Source: Candidatus Nealsonbacteria bacterium RIFOXYB1_FULL_40_15 (lineage in GTDB: Bacteria > Patescibacteriota > Minisyncoccia > Minisyncoccales > GWA2-38-27). From it: a stretch of 40,814 nucleotides of DNA. The notes under the pieces were generated by a model, which saw nothing but the letters and a program-made list of their open reading frames with translations, was not told the DNA's origin and searched no databases. A program made the translations under genes and the position numbers. Where the stretch lies: positions 111,525 to 152,338 of the forward strand of contig MHMM01000004.1 of NCBI GenBank assembly GCA_001821555.1, written 5' to 3'. How positions within the stretch are numbered: position 1 is the stretch's first letter; each line of letters starts with the position of its first letter. Shown piece by piece: positions 26,924 through 36,276 of the stretch.

Positions 26924-27439
26924 TTATACTGATTTTCTTCTGAATATCTTATTCAAACCTTTTTCGCCTTTTGGCTTTTCTTCGGGCAGCTTCCTGTCTA
27001 GAAAATTCCATTCCTTCTTTTTTTCAGATTTTACCTCTTTTTCTTCCTTTTTATTTTCCGCATTTTTATTCAAAGGTTTTGCCTTTTTGATTTTCTTTCC
27101 CTCCTCTATTTCCCTCAAAAACAAGGTTATATGCGAAGTCTTTTTCTGGATTTGGTAGGCAGCTCCCCTGGACCTGCTCATCCATCTTTTCAATTTAGGC
27201 CCTTCTCCGACAGTAACCCTGGAAATCATTAAGTTAGAAGGATCCATCTGATGATTATTTTTAGCATTGGCAACAGCCGAATTAAGCAATTTTAAAAAAG
27301 GAAGGGATGCTTTCTTGACAGTAAACTCCAAAATTGACTGGGCCTGATCCACCTTTTTGTTTTTTATTAAATCCGCAACCAGCCTCGTTTTCCTCGGGGC
27401 TATTCTCAAATAACTTAATTTTACTTTTATTTCTGCCAT
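26924..27439 (-). CDS. rplV: 50S ribosomal protein uL22 with charged C-terminal tail
   Basis: YLRIAPRKTRLVADLIKNKKVDQAQSILEFTVKKASLPFLKLLNSAVANAKNNHQM...GPKLKRWMSRSRGAAYQIQKKTSHITLFLRE, then ~60 aa K/E-rich tail. Confidence 0.95.
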   Translation of the reverse strand: MAEIKVKLSYLRIAPRKTRLVADLIKNKKVDQAQSILEFTVKKASLPFLKLLNSAVANAKNNHQMDPSNLMISRVTVGEGPKLKRWMSRSRGAAYQIQKKTSHITLFLREIEEGKKIKKAKPLNKNAENKKEEKEVKSEKKKEWNFLDRKLPEEKPKGEKGLNKIFRRKSV

Positions 27440-27442
27440 ATT

Positions 27443-27727
27443 TTATACTGTTTTCTCCAGTTCTCTTTGCATTTTGCCTCCATGTCTGGAAAACTTTGTT
27501 GTCGGAGAAAATTCGCCTAGCTTGTGGCCAACCATGTCTTCAGTCACTCTCACCGGAATATGTTCTTTCCCATTATGGACTCCAAATGTAAATCCAACCA
27601 TTTCAGGGGCGATAGAACAGGACCTGGACCAGGTTTTTATGACGCCTGCCGTCTCTGGCTTCAAATTCTTTATCTTTTTTATAACCCTTTCATCTATATA
27701 GGGACCTTTTTTTAATGACTTTGACAT
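27443..27727 (-). CDS. rpsS: 30S ribosomal protein uS19
   Basis: [19 protein letters not shown]...[48 protein letters not shown]. Confidence 0.97.
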   Translation of the reverse strand: MSKSLKKGPYIDERVIKKIKNLKPETAGVIKTWSRSCSIAPEMVGFTFGVHNGKEHIPVRVTEDMVGHKLGEFSPTTKFSRHGGKMQRELEKTV

Positions 27728-27728
27728 A

Positions 27729-28532
27729 TTATTGCTTTATTTTCTTTCTTCTTTGAATTATGAGTTTTGTGGTCCACTTCTTTCTCTTCCTTGTCTTGAC
27801 TCCCAATGCATGCTTGCCCCAAGGAGTTTTCGGATACTTTAGGCCGATTGGCTGGCGTCCCTCTCCTCCTCCGTGGGGATGGTCGCATGGATTCATCGCA
27901 GTTCCTCTGACAGCAGGCCTTCTTCCTTTGAGTCTTGAGCTTCCTGCTTTCCCGATGTTTATATACCTCCACTCTGAATTGGAAACTGATCCTATGCTTG
28001 CAAAACAATTTTTTAGTATTTTCCTTATTTCTCCTGACGGCATTTGGAGATTGGAATATTTTTCTTCGTGAGCCAAAACCTTGGCTGAAGAACCTGCTGA
28101 TCTTACTATTTTTCCTCCTGATCCGGGAATAAACTCTATGTTGTGGACGGAAGAGCCGACAGGAATATTTTCAAGCTTCATTCTATTCCCATCTTTTAGA
28201 TCTGTCTTTTCTGCGCACATAACCGTGTCTCCCTGTTTTACTCTATCGGGAGCTAAAGCATATCTTTTTTCTCCATCCTCGTATTCTAAAAGCATTATAA
28301 ATGCCGTTCTGTAAGGATCGTATTCCAAAGAAATAACTTTGGCTGGAATATTCTGTTTTTTTTGGGCAAAATCAATAATCCTGTATCTTCTTTTGACTCC
28401 TCCTCCCCTATGGCGGACGGTTATCCTTCCTTGATTATTCCTCCCAGCATTGTTTTTTAACGTTAAAAGCAATCCTTTATGAGGCTTCTTTTTGGATAAA
28501 TGCTTTGTTGATCTTATTATTTTTTTCCTCAT
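27729..28532 (-). CDS. rplB: 50S ribosomal protein uL2
   Basis: [26 protein letters not shown]...[22 protein letters not shown]. Confidence 0.97.
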   Translation of the reverse strand: MRKKIIRSTKHLSKKKPHKGLLLTLKNNAGRNNQGRITVRHRGGGVKRRYRIIDFAQKKQNIPAKVISLEYDPYRTAFIMLLEYEDGEKRYALAPDRVKQGDTVMCAEKTDLKDGNRMKLENIPVGSSVHNIEFIPGSGGKIVRSAGSSAKVLAHEEKYSNLQMPSGEIRKILKNCFASIGSVSNSEWRYINIGKAGSSRLKGRRPAVRGTAMNPCDHPHGGGEGRQPIGLKYPKTPWGKHALGVKTRKRKKWTTKLIIQRRKKIKQ

Positions 28533-28533
28533 T

Positions 28534-28878
28534 TTATCTTGGGAGCACCTCTATTGACTGCCCTTCCTTTATTCTTACTATTGCTTTTTTATAACCCTTT
28601 CTCCATCCCTCAAGCCTTCTCCCTGATCTTCTTTTCTTTTTTGGAATGTTTATAATCTTTACATCAATAACTTCAACCTTATAAAGACTTCCCACTGCCT
28701 TGGCTATCTCGGGTTTTGTGGCGGGCTTAAAAACCTTGAACACGTATTTATTCTTTTCTGAAAGGCCGGTTGCTTTTTCGGTAACATGCGGGGAAGAAAG
28801 AATATTCCAAGCAGAGTTTTCTCCGGCCGTCGGCTTTTCTTCTTTATTCTTTTTTACCTTTTTTTTCAGTATAGCCAT
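28534..28878 (-). CDS. rplW: 50S ribosomal protein uL23
   Basis: NILSSPHVTEKATGLSEKNKYVFKVFKPATKPEIAKAVGSLYKVEVIDVKIINIPKKKRRSGRRLEGWRKGYKKAIVRIKEGQ. Confidence 0.95.
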   Translation of the reverse strand: MAILKKKVKKNKEEKPTAGENSAWNILSSPHVTEKATGLSEKNKYVFKVFKPATKPEIAKAVGSLYKVEVIDVKIINIPKKKRRSGRRLEGWRKGYKKAIVRIKEGQSIEVLPR

Positions 28879-28882
28879 GGAA

Positions 28883-29512
28883 TTATTTAACAAAAGTTTT
28901 CTTTATTCCCTCCAAAGAATCTTTTAATATTACCACGTACTTTTTATTTAACAAGTCCAATGCATTCATATCTTTGGCCTGAACGGCAGAAATCTTTTTT
29001 ATATTCCTAAAAGACAATACGGTGTTCTTATCCATTCCGGGCAGAATCAGCATTCCCGAATCGTTCTTTATTATCTTATTTATTAAATTAGCTGCTTTTT
29101 TCGTGGAGGGCTTCTCTGCTTCAAATCCATCCCAAACCAACACGAATTTATTCCTGGCTTTTTCAGACAAAACCGAAAGCAGAGCTTTTCTTCTTATTTT
29201 TTTAGGAATTATTTTTTTATAATCTTTTTCGGTTGTGGGCCCGAATGCCACGCCTCCTCCTACCCATATGGGAGACCTTCTTGATCCGTGCCTTGCCCTG
29301 CCTGTTCCTTTCTGCCTCCACGGCTTTTTGCCTCCTCCCCTCACCTCCCCTCTATCTTTTACTTTAGCCGTTCCCTGCCTTCTGTTGGATGCCTGACTCA
29401 AAACAACTTGATGCACTAAATCAGCGTTAAAATCCAGTCCGAAAATTTCTTTAGGAAGCTCAATCTCCCCCGCTTTTTCTCCTTTTTTATCAAAAACTAA
29501 GGCCTTTATCAT
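28883..29512 (-). CDS. rplD: 50S ribosomal protein uL4
   Basis: LVHQVVLSQASNRRQGTAKVKDRGEVRGGGKKPWRQKGTGRARHGSRRSPIWVGGGVAFGP. Confidence 0.96.
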   Translation of the reverse strand: MIKALVFDKKGEKAGEIELPKEIFGLDFNADLVHQVVLSQASNRRQGTAKVKDRGEVRGGGKKPWRQKGTGRARHGSRRSPIWVGGGVAFGPTTEKDYKKIIPKKIRRKALLSVLSEKARNKFVLVWDGFEAEKPSTKKAANLINKIIKNDSGMLILPGMDKNTVLSFRNIKKISAVQAKDMNALDLLNKKYVVILKDSLEGIKKTFVK

Positions 29513-30096
29513 ATTCTTATTTCCAAAAGCGTTCCTTTCCTGCCGGGAACTGCGCCCTTGATTGCTAAAATATTGCTTTCTAAATCTATTTTTTGAATTT
29601 TTAAATTCTTGACAGTCACTCTTTCTGAACCCATCCTTCCAGCCATTTTTCTGCCCTTAATCACCCTTTGGGGAAACCTGCATCCGGTGGATCCTATCGT
29701 CCTTTCTTCATGTTTGGTTCCATGAGTAGATGATCTGCCCCTAAAACCCCATTTTTTGACTGCTCCGGCAAATCCTTTTCCCTTTGATATGCCTGAAACT
29801 TTTATTTTCTCTCCTTCGGAGAATATGGAAATATCTATCATATCTCCTATTTTATACTCTTTTTCAGGATCAAACTCTCTTATATGCCTATAGGGCTTTG
29901 ACTTTAATGGCTTTTTTATTTTTTTAGGAACCAGTTCTTCGTATCCTATTTGAACAGCAGAATACCCGTCTTTTTCTTTTCCTTTAAGCTGGAGAACAAA
30001 ACAGGGGCCTGCTTCAACCAAAGTTACGGGAACTATTTTTCCTTCGGCGTCAAACATCTGCGTTGTTTTTAATTTTTTTCCCAATATATACTTCAT
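29509..30096 (-). CDS. rplC: 50S ribosomal protein uL3
   Basis: MKYILGKKLKTTQMFDAEGKIVPVTLVEAGPC...SGISKGKGFAGAVKKWGFRGRSSTHGTKHEERTIGSTGCRFPQRVIKGRKMAGRMG. Start at 30096 from homology. Confidence 0.96.
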   Translation of the reverse strand: MKYILGKKLKTTQMFDAEGKIVPVTLVEAGPCFVLQLKGKEKDGYSAVQIGYEELVPKKIKKPLKSKPYRHIREFDPEKEYKIGDMIDISIFSEGEKIKVSGISKGKGFAGAVKKWGFRGRSSTHGTKHEERTIGSTGCRFPQRVIKGRKMAGRMGSERVTVKNLKIQKIDLESNILAIKGAVPGRKGTLLEIRI

Positions 30097-30173
30097 ATCA
30101 CTTGAAAACCGGGCAAATAGCCCGGCTTCCCGCAATTGGCTATCTTGCAAAAAAACAATAAATTAGCTTATAC

Positions 30174-30506
30174 TCATGACTTTATTTCAATATCCACTCC
30201 AGCGGGCAAGGTAAGATTGCTCAATGCCTCAATTATGGAAGGATTCAAATTCAGAATATCAATCATCCTTTTGTGGACTCTCGTTTCAAACTGCTCTCTG
30301 GCGTCCTTATGCACAAAAGTAGACCTATTTACCGTATATTTATGGATCTCTGTAGGAAGCGGAACAGGACCTGATACTTCAGCTCCGTGCCTTAAAACAG
30401 TATCCACTATCTGCTTGGCTGAATTGTCAATCACCTTGTAATCAAAAGCCTTCAGCTTTATTCTTACTTTCGGCTTTGCCTCCGTTTTTTCTTCTTTTAT
30501 CGGCAT
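30174..30506 (-). CDS. rpsJ: 30S ribosomal protein uS10
   Basis: [73 protein letters not shown]. Confidence 0.96.
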   Translation of the reverse strand: MPIKEEKTEAKPKVRIKLKAFDYKVIDNSAKQIVDTVLRHGAEVSGPVPLPTEIHKYTVNRSTFVHKDAREQFETRVHKRMIDILNLNPSIIEALSNLTLPAGVDIEIKS

Positions 30507-30559
30507 TTTCTTTAAAGAACGCAGAACCCCGCTTAGCTTTTAACCCAGCGGGGATTTCA

Positions 30560-31759
30560 TTAATTTATTATTTTTGTGACGACTCCTGCTCCGACTGTCT
30601 TTCCTCCTTCTCTGATCGCGAATCTTTGCTGTTCCTCCAGCGCAATCGGAGAAATCAGTTTTACCTTAAAAGTAATTGTGTCTCCAGGCATAACCATTTC
30701 CGTGCCTTCGGGCAATGTAACTTCTCCGGTCACATCCGTGGTTCTTACGTAAAACTGGGGTTTATATCCTTTAAAGAAAGGCGTATGCCTGCCTCCTTCT
30801 TCTTTGGTCAAAATATATACTTCCGATTCAAATTCTGTATGAGGAGTAACTGTTCCCGGCTTTACTAGGACCTGTCCTCTTTCCACATCTTCTTTTTTAA
30901 GGCCTCTCAAAAGTATTCCGACATTGTCTCCGGCCCTTCCTTCGTCAAGTATTTTGTTGAACATTTCTACCGAAACCGCAGTGGTTTTGACAGTGGGCTT
31001 TATTCCTATCAACTCCATTTCCTCGTTCTGTTTTATAATCCCTCTTTCTATTCTTCCTGTTGCCACAGTTCCTCTTCCCTCAATGGAGAAAACATCTTCA
31101 ATGGCCATAAGGAAAGGCTTTTCGGTGTCTCTGACAGGTTCGGGTATATAATTATCAAGGTAAGAAACAAGTTCGTATATGGGCTTTGCGGCTTCGTCAT
31201 CCGCAGACTTTGACTCTAATGCTTTCAAGGCAGATCCTCTTACAATAGGAGTCTGGTCTCCGGGAAATTCATACTTCTTGAGAAGCTCTCTTATTTCCGA
31301 CTCCACAAGCTCTAAAATTTCAGGATCGTCAACCTGGTCAACTTTATTCAAAAATACAACTACTGAAGGAATCGCCACTTGATGGGCAAGCAATATATGC
31401 TCTCTTGTTTGAGGCATGGGTCCGTCTGGAGCTGAAACTACGAGAATAGCTCCGTCCATCTGCGCGGCTCCCGTAATCATATTTTTAATATAATCTGCGT
31501 GTCCCGGACAGTCTATGTGAGCATAATGCCTTTTCTCCGACTCGTACTCCAAGTGGGAGACCGATATAGTAAGGCCTCTGGCCTTTTCTTCGGGAGCGGC
31601 ATCAATCTGATCAACGCTCTTTTCGGATTTGACAAATCCTTTCAAAGCCAAACAATGCAATAAAGCCGCAGTCAGAGTCGTCTTGCCATGGTCAACATGT
31701 CCTATGGTTCCGACGTTAACGTGGGGCTTTCCTCTTTCAAACTTTTCTTTTTCTGCCAT
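30560..31759 (-). CDS. tuf: Elongation factor Tu
   Basis: [23 protein letters not shown]...[43 protein letters not shown]...NKVD. Confidence 0.98.
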   Translation of the reverse strand: MAEKEKFERGKPHVNVGTIGHVDHGKTTLTAALLHCLALKGFVKSEKSVDQIDAAPEEKARGLTISVSHLEYESEKRHYAHIDCPGHADYIKNMITGAAQMDGAILVVSAPDGPMPQTREHILLAHQVAIPSVVVFLNKVDQVDDPEILELVESEIRELLKKYEFPGDQTPIVRGSALKALESKSADDEAAKPIYELVSYLDNYIPEPVRDTEKPFLMAIEDVFSIEGRGTVATGRIERGIIKQNEEMELIGIKPTVKTTAVSVEMFNKILDEGRAGDNVGILLRGLKKEDVERGQVLVKPGTVTPHTEFESEVYILTKEEGGRHTPFFKGYKPQFYVRTTDVTGEVTLPEGTEMVMPGDTITFKVKLISPIALEEQQRFAIREGGKTVGAGVVTKIIN

Positions 31760-31855
31760 TTTTTTATCCGGAAACTATGAATAATGAATCAGGAATCAGA
31801 ATTGCTTAATTCCTAATTCTGAACTCATAATTTCCTTTAATTTTATTTTAATCGT

Positions 31856-31884
31856 ATTTTAAATGATTATAACTAAAAGTCAAG
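31856..31884 (-). promoter_or_regulatory. Putative tuf promoter (TTGACT-17-TAAAAT)
   Basis: Complement of -35 at 31879-31884 and -10 at 31856-31861, 17 nt spacer, ~90 nt AT-rich leader to tuf. Confidence 0.5.
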
Positions 31885-31889
31885 ACCTT

Positions 31890-33995
31890 TTACCTTCTTT
31901 TCCCCTCTATTACCTCCTGGGAAATATTGAATGGAACTTCTTCGTAATGATCAAACTCCATTGTAAAGTTTCCTCTTCCCTCGGTGATTGATCTTAAAGA
32001 TGTGGCATATCCGAACATTTCAGCCAAAGGAACTTTTGCGTCTATAACCTTCAGATTCAGTCTGTCTTTGGTTTCTTCTATTTTGCCTCTTCTGGCCGAA
32101 AGGTCTCCTATCGCGTCTCCAAAGAAGTTCTCCGGCACTATTACTTCAAGCTTCATTATGGGCTCAAGCAAAACAGCTTGGGCTTTTTTGGAGGCATCCT
32201 TAAATGCCATAGAGGCTGCTATTTTAAAAGCGTTTTCTGAAGAATCTACATCGTGGAAAGAGCCGTCATAAAGAACGGCCTCCACGTCAACCATAGGATA
32301 TCCTGCAACCACTCCCTTTTCCATTGCTTCCCTTATGCCCTTTTCTACCGCAGGAATAAATTCTTGAGGGATAACCCCTCCCTTTATTTCATTTTTGAAT
32401 TCAAATCCAGAACTCCTTTCTTTCGCAGAAACTTTAAGCCACACATGGCCATACTGCCCTCTTCCGCCGGACTGCCTTATATATTTTCCTTCTGCTTCAG
32501 CTGAAGATTTTACAGTTTCCCTGTAAGCAACTTGGGGCCTGCCCACCGAAGCTTCTACATTAAACTCTCTCTTCATCCTATCTACTAAAATATCCAAATG
32601 CAGTTCTCCCATTCCAGAAATGATAATTTCCCCCGTTTCAATATCTGTTTTTACTCTAAATGTGGGATCTTCGTCAGAAAGTCTCCTTAACGCCTCTCCC
32701 ATTTTCTCCTGGTCCTCTTTGGATTTAGGTTCTATTCTTATAGAAATAACCGGTTCAGGAAAGCTAATCTGCTCAAGAATTATAGGAGCTGTTTCATCGC
32801 ACAAAGTATTTCCCGTTCTTGTGTTCTTCAGTCCCACGGTAGCTCCTATATCTCCTGCATATATTTCCTGCACCTCCTCCCTTTCCGCCGCATGCATTCT
32901 TAATATTCTTCCTACTCTTTCTTTTTCTCCGGTTGAAGAATTCAAAACGTAAGAGCCCGCCTTGAGAGTTCCAGAATAAACCCTAAAATAAGTCAATGAT
33001 CCCACATAGGGATCAGCGGCTATTTTAAAAGCTAAAGCTGAAAACTTTTCAGAGTCATCCGCTTTTCTCTCCTCCTCCTCTTTTGTTTTGGGATTTATTC
33101 CCTTTACCGAAGGAAGCTCTATGGGCGACGGAAGGTAATCGCAAACTGCGTCAAGCATTAATTGGACTCCCTTGTTTTTGAGGGCAGTTCCCGTAAACAC
33201 GGGAATAAGTTTGTAATTTATTACCGCGTTTCTTAATATCTTTTTTATATCCTCGGTTTTTATTTCTTCTCCGGCCAGATATTTTTCTAAATAAGATTCG
33301 TCTTCTGAAACAATCTTTTCTATCATTTTCTCTCTCCATGCTTTTGCCTGGTCTTTGAGATTCTCGGGGACCGGTTCTCTTTTCATTGTTTGTCCGAAAT
33401 CGCCCTCAAATAAAATGGCTTCCATATTCAGAAGATCAATTACCCCTTTGTGGGCCTGCTCTTCCCCTATGGGAATTTGCATGGCAACCGCATTAGGGGA
33501 AAGCTTTTCTAATATTGATTTGAAACTGTTTTCAAAAGAAGCTCCCGTCCTGTCCAGTTTGTTTATAAAGCAAATTCTCGGGACATTAAACTTATCCGCC
33601 TGCCTCCAAACTGTTTCGGATTGGGGCTCCACTCCGGCAACTCCGTCAAAAACAACAACAGCTCCGTCCAAAACCCTAAGAGATCTCTGGACCTCCGCTG
33701 TAAAATCAATATGTCCCGGAGTGTCTATAAGGTTTATCCTATGTTCGTTTTCCTTGGTTTTTTCTTTATATGTCGGAGTCCAGAAGCAAGTTGTCGCCGC
33801 TGAAGTGATAGTTATCCCTCTTTCACGCTCCTGCTCCATCCAGTCCATAACAGCGGCCCCCTCGTGAACTTCTCCTATTTTGTGGGATATGCCGGTGTAA
33901 AATAAAATACGCTCCGAAACCGTTGTTTTCCCGGCGTCTATATGGGCGATAATGCCAATGTCTCTTACTTTATTTATAGGATATATTCTCGGCAT
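31890..33995 (-). CDS. fusA: Elongation factor G
   Basis: [63 protein letters not shown]...[25 protein letters not shown]. Confidence 0.98.
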   Translation of the reverse strand: MPRIYPINKVRDIGIIAHIDAGKTTVSERILFYTGISHKIGEVHEGAAVMDWMEQERERGITITSAATTCFWTPTYKEKTKENEHRINLIDTPGHIDFTAEVQRSLRVLDGAVVVFDGVAGVEPQSETVWRQADKFNVPRICFINKLDRTGASFENSFKSILEKLSPNAVAMQIPIGEEQAHKGVIDLLNMEAILFEGDFGQTMKREPVPENLKDQAKAWREKMIEKIVSEDESYLEKYLAGEEIKTEDIKKILRNAVINYKLIPVFTGTALKNKGVQLMLDAVCDYLPSPIELPSVKGINPKTKEEEERKADDSEKFSALAFKIAADPYVGSLTYFRVYSGTLKAGSYVLNSSTGEKERVGRILRMHAAEREEVQEIYAGDIGATVGLKNTRTGNTLCDETAPIILEQISFPEPVISIRIEPKSKEDQEKMGEALRRLSDEDPTFRVKTDIETGEIIISGMGELHLDILVDRMKREFNVEASVGRPQVAYRETVKSSAEAEGKYIRQSGGRGQYGHVWLKVSAKERSSGFEFKNEIKGGVIPQEFIPAVEKGIREAMEKGVVAGYPMVDVEAVLYDGSFHDVDSSENAFKIAASMAFKDASKKAQAVLLEPIMKLEVIVPENFFGDAIGDLSARRGKIEETKDRLNLKVIDAKVPLAEMFGYATSLRSITEGRGNFTMEFDHYEEVPFNISQEVIEGKRR

Positions 33996-34001
33996 ATGAA
34001 A

Positions 34002-34469
34002 TTACCACGCAAAATGAGCGAATGCCCTGTTCGCCTCGGCCATTCTGTGAGTATCCTGCTTTTTCTTGACCGCCCATCCGGTATCGTTGGCGGCTTCCAT
34101 TAACTCTCCTGCAAGCTTTATGGCCATGGGCTTTCCTTTTTTTGATCTTGCTCCTGTTATAATCCACCTAAAAGCAAGGGCCAGCTTTCTTTCTCCTTTT
34201 ACCTCCACCGGAACCTGATAAGTTGCCCCTCCGACTCTCTTTGATTTTACTTCTATTTGAGGCGAAGCATTTCTAAGAGCAAGTTCAAAAACTTCTATTG
34301 GGTCTTTTCCGGTTTCTTTTTTGACGTGTTCAAAAGCCCCATAGACTATTTTTCTAGCTATGGTTTTTTTTCCTTCTTCCATCACATAGTTTATAAGCTT
34401 GGAAACAACTGCGCTGTTATAAACAGGATCTGGCTCTAATACTCTTCTTTGTATTTTTCCTCTCGGCAT
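34002..34469 (-). CDS. rpsG: 30S ribosomal protein uS7
   Basis: DPVYNSAVVSKLINYVMEEGKKTIARKIVYGAFEHVKKETGKDPIEVFELALRNASPQIEVKSKRVGGATYQVPVEV. Confidence 0.97.
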   Translation of the reverse strand: MPRGKIQRRVLEPDPVYNSAVVSKLINYVMEEGKKTIARKIVYGAFEHVKKETGKDPIEVFELALRNASPQIEVKSKRVGGATYQVPVEVKGERKLALAFRWIITGARSKKGKPMAIKLAGELMEAANDTGWAVKKKQDTHRMAEANRAFAHFAW

Positions 34470-34472
34470 ATT

Positions 34473-34886
34473 TTATTTCTTTTCTTTTTTAGCTCCGTAT
34501 TTGCTTCTGCCCTGCTTTCTTCCTTCCACGCCGCCGGCATCAAGCACGCCTCTCACCACGTGGTATCTTACTCCCGGAAGATCCTTGACTCTTCCTCCTC
34601 TGATAACTACTACCGAATGCTCCTGAAGATTATGTCCTTCTCCGGGAATATATGCTGTCACCTCCATTCCGTTAGTCAGCCGCACTCTAGCCACTTTTCT
34701 TAAAGCAGAGTTTGGCTTTTTGGGCGTAACCGTAAAAACCTTTAAGCAGGTTCCTTTTTTAAAGGGAGAATTATAATGTTTGGGCCTGTTTTGCAGGACA
34801 TTAAAACCAAAGGCAAGAGCCGGAGTTTTGTCTTTTTTACCCTTGCTCTTTCTGTTTCTCTTTATCAACTGATGTATCGTGGGCAT
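34473..34886 (-). CDS. rpsL: 30S ribosomal protein uS12
   Basis: [24 protein letters not shown]...[70 protein letters not shown]. Confidence 0.97.
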   Translation of the reverse strand: MPTIHQLIKRNRKSKGKKDKTPALAFGFNVLQNRPKHYNSPFKKGTCLKVFTVTPKKPNSALRKVARVRLTNGMEVTAYIPGEGHNLQEHSVVVIRGGRVKDLPGVRYHVVRGVLDAGGVEGRKQGRSKYGAKKEKK

Positions 34887-34925
34887 TTTAACAAATTAAA
34901 AATAAGCGAATCCGCTATTAAATGC

Positions 34926-34954
34926 AATTTAGCAAATAAAAACTTTGCTGTCAA
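34926..34954 (-). promoter_or_regulatory. Putative str-operon promoter (TTGACA-17-TAAATT)
   Basis: Complement of consensus -35 TTGACA at 34949-34954 and -10 at 34926-34931, spacer 17, upstream of rpsL. Confidence 0.65.
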
Positions 34955-34958
34955 TAAT

Positions 34959-35585
34959 TTATAGCGCTGAAACCAAGGGAATTCCCGTTAAAACTAAAAA
35001 TATAGATCTTATAATATAAAAAAGTATGTCAAAAAACCAGGGAAAGAAAAATATTATGAATATAAGAATAAAGAAGCCGTAGCGGGAAAGAACAATTCTA
35101 AATTGCTCTGAAGAAGGAATTAAGCTGAAGAGAATATGGGAGCCGTCCAGGGGCGGGATTGGAATTAAATTAAATAAAGCCAAGAGCAAGTTAATAAATA
35201 CAATATACCCTGTAGCCTGGATAAAGGTTCCCGAAAACCCGAGGTATAGAAGAATTCTCAACAAGATTCCAAAAAATAAAGCAATAAAAAGATTTGAGCC
35301 GGGACCGGCAAAAGAAACTTTGAGCTCTCCCCATTTTTTATCCCTGAAATTATTGGGATTTATAGGAACGGGCTTTGCCCACCCTATCAGAGGAGCTCCG
35401 AGAAAAGCCAAGGAAAGAGGCACCAAAACGGACCCCACGGGATCCAGATGCTTCAGGGGATTCAGAGTTAGCCGTCCCATATATTTTGCGGTAGGATCTC
35501 CCAAACTGTAAGCTAAAGCCCCATGGGCTATTTCATGGATCATTATGGAAAACATCAGAATAATAAGGGTAAAAATTACAAGCAT
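34959..35585 (-). CDS. Site-2 protease family protein (M50)
   Basis: MIHEIAHGALAYSLGDPTAKYMGRLTLNPLKHLDPVGSVLVPL...LFNLIPIPPLDGSHIL; multi-TM. Confidence 0.9.
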   Translation of the reverse strand: MLVIFTLIILMFSIMIHEIAHGALAYSLGDPTAKYMGRLTLNPLKHLDPVGSVLVPLSLAFLGAPLIGWAKPVPINPNNFRDKKWGELKVSFAGPGSNLFIALFFGILLRILLYLGFSGTFIQATGYIVFINLLLALFNLIPIPPLDGSHILFSLIPSSEQFRIVLSRYGFFILIFIIFFFPWFFDILFYIIRSIFLVLTGIPLVSAL

Positions 35586-35608
35586 GCTTTTTTTACTATA
35601 TCATAGTC

Positions 35609-35637
35609 TTGAAAAAAATAGAAAGATATGATACTAT
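35609..35637 (+). promoter_or_regulatory. Putative rpmB promoter (TTGAAA-17-TACTAT)
   Basis: -35 at 35609-35614, -10 at 35632-35637, spacer 17, 28 nt before the rpmB ATG. Confidence 0.5.
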
Positions 35638-35665
35638 CAAAACATTAAAAATTACTTGAAAGATT

Positions 35666-35887
35666 ATGGCAAGACAATGCATAGTTTGCGGAAAAGGTTA
35701 TACAAACTCAACCACCCTGGTAAAACTAAGAGGGAAATTTAATCCTACTGCAAAATATAGAAGATACCCCAACCTGCAGTGGGTTTTTATTCCGTTGGAA
35801 ACAAATAGGAAAAAATTCAAAGAATTTGCCGGAAAAAGGATAAAGGCCTGCACTGAATGCATAAAGGCTATCGGAAAAGGAAATTAA
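35666..35887 (+). CDS. rpmB: 50S ribosomal protein bL28
   Basis: MARQCIVCGKGYTNSTTLVKLRGKFNPTAKYRRYPNLQWVFIPLETNRKKFKEFAGKRIKACTECIKAIGKGN; two CxxC pairs. Confidence 0.85.
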   Translation: MARQCIVCGKGYTNSTTLVKLRGKFNPTAKYRRYPNLQWVFIPLETNRKKFKEFAGKRIKACTECIKAIGKGN

Positions 35888-35897
35888 AGTCATCATG

Positions 35898-35973
35898 CGG
35901 GGCATGGTGTAATGGCAACATACACGCATGGGGTGCGTGTGATTTCTGGGTTCAAATCCCAGTGCCCCGACCA
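35898..35973 (+). tRNA. tRNA-Pro (anticodon GGG), encoded CCA
   Basis: Acceptor CGGGGCA/TGCCCCG, D-stem GTGT/ACAT, anticodon stem CACGC/GCGTG with loop ATGGGGT, T-stem CTGGG/CCCAG with loop TTCAAAT, discriminator A, CCA. Confidence 0.9.
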
Positions 35974-35982
35974 GAGTTTCCG

Positions 35983-36034
35983 CCCAAGGCGTGAACCCGA
36001 GGCTCATCAGCCTTGGGCTGAGATCAGCCTCGGG
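35983..36034. repeat. Interleaved inverted-repeat array CCCAAGGC...CCCGAGGCT...GCCTTGGG...AGCCTCGGG
   Basis: 35983-35990 pairs perfectly with 36010-36017; 35996-36004 pairs perfectly with 36026-36034. Confidence 0.85.
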
Positions 36035-36038
36035 CTGG

Positions 36039-36057
36039 CAAATCTCAGTACCCCGAC
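36039..36057 (+). repeat. Degenerate copy of tRNA-Pro 3' end
   Basis: CAAATCTCAGTACCCCGAC versus CAAATCCCAGTGCCCCGAC (35953-35971): 17/19 identical. Confidence 0.75.
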
Positions 36058-36065
36058 TCAAATAG

Positions 36066-36092
36066 AAAAACAGCTTTCAGGAAGCTGTTTTT
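36066..36092. terminator. Strong bidirectional terminator
   Basis: AAAAACAGCTT-tcagg-AAGCTGTTTTT, perfect 11 bp stem. Confidence 0.85.
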
Positions 36093-36276
36093 CAGTGATG
36101 AATTAAAACTCTGCAGTATCAGGAAAGATTCATGGAAAGATTTCCAAGTGGGATTCTTCATGCGTCCGCCACGGCGAGCGCAAATTCAGATTCCCTTTTT
36201 TGTTGGTATAGTCCAGAATCTATCCTAGATCCACAGAGCCAACTTAATTATAACTCTGGCAAATTAGGAGTCAATA

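Noticed and set aside
30106-30122. Hairpin CCGGGCAAATAGCCCGG upstream of rplC
   Set aside because: Too short to call an S10-type autoregulatory leader; no further structure supports it.
30528-30554. CCCCGCT...AGCGGGG stem between tuf and rpsJ
   Set aside because: Possible terminator or attenuator, but the loop is long and the U-tract poor; left uncalled.
36093-36276. Non-coding stretch with a direct repeat GGAAAGATT and GTCCGCCACGGCG
   Set aside because: No convincing secondary structure, tRNA cloverleaf or ORF; too weak to report as a feature.
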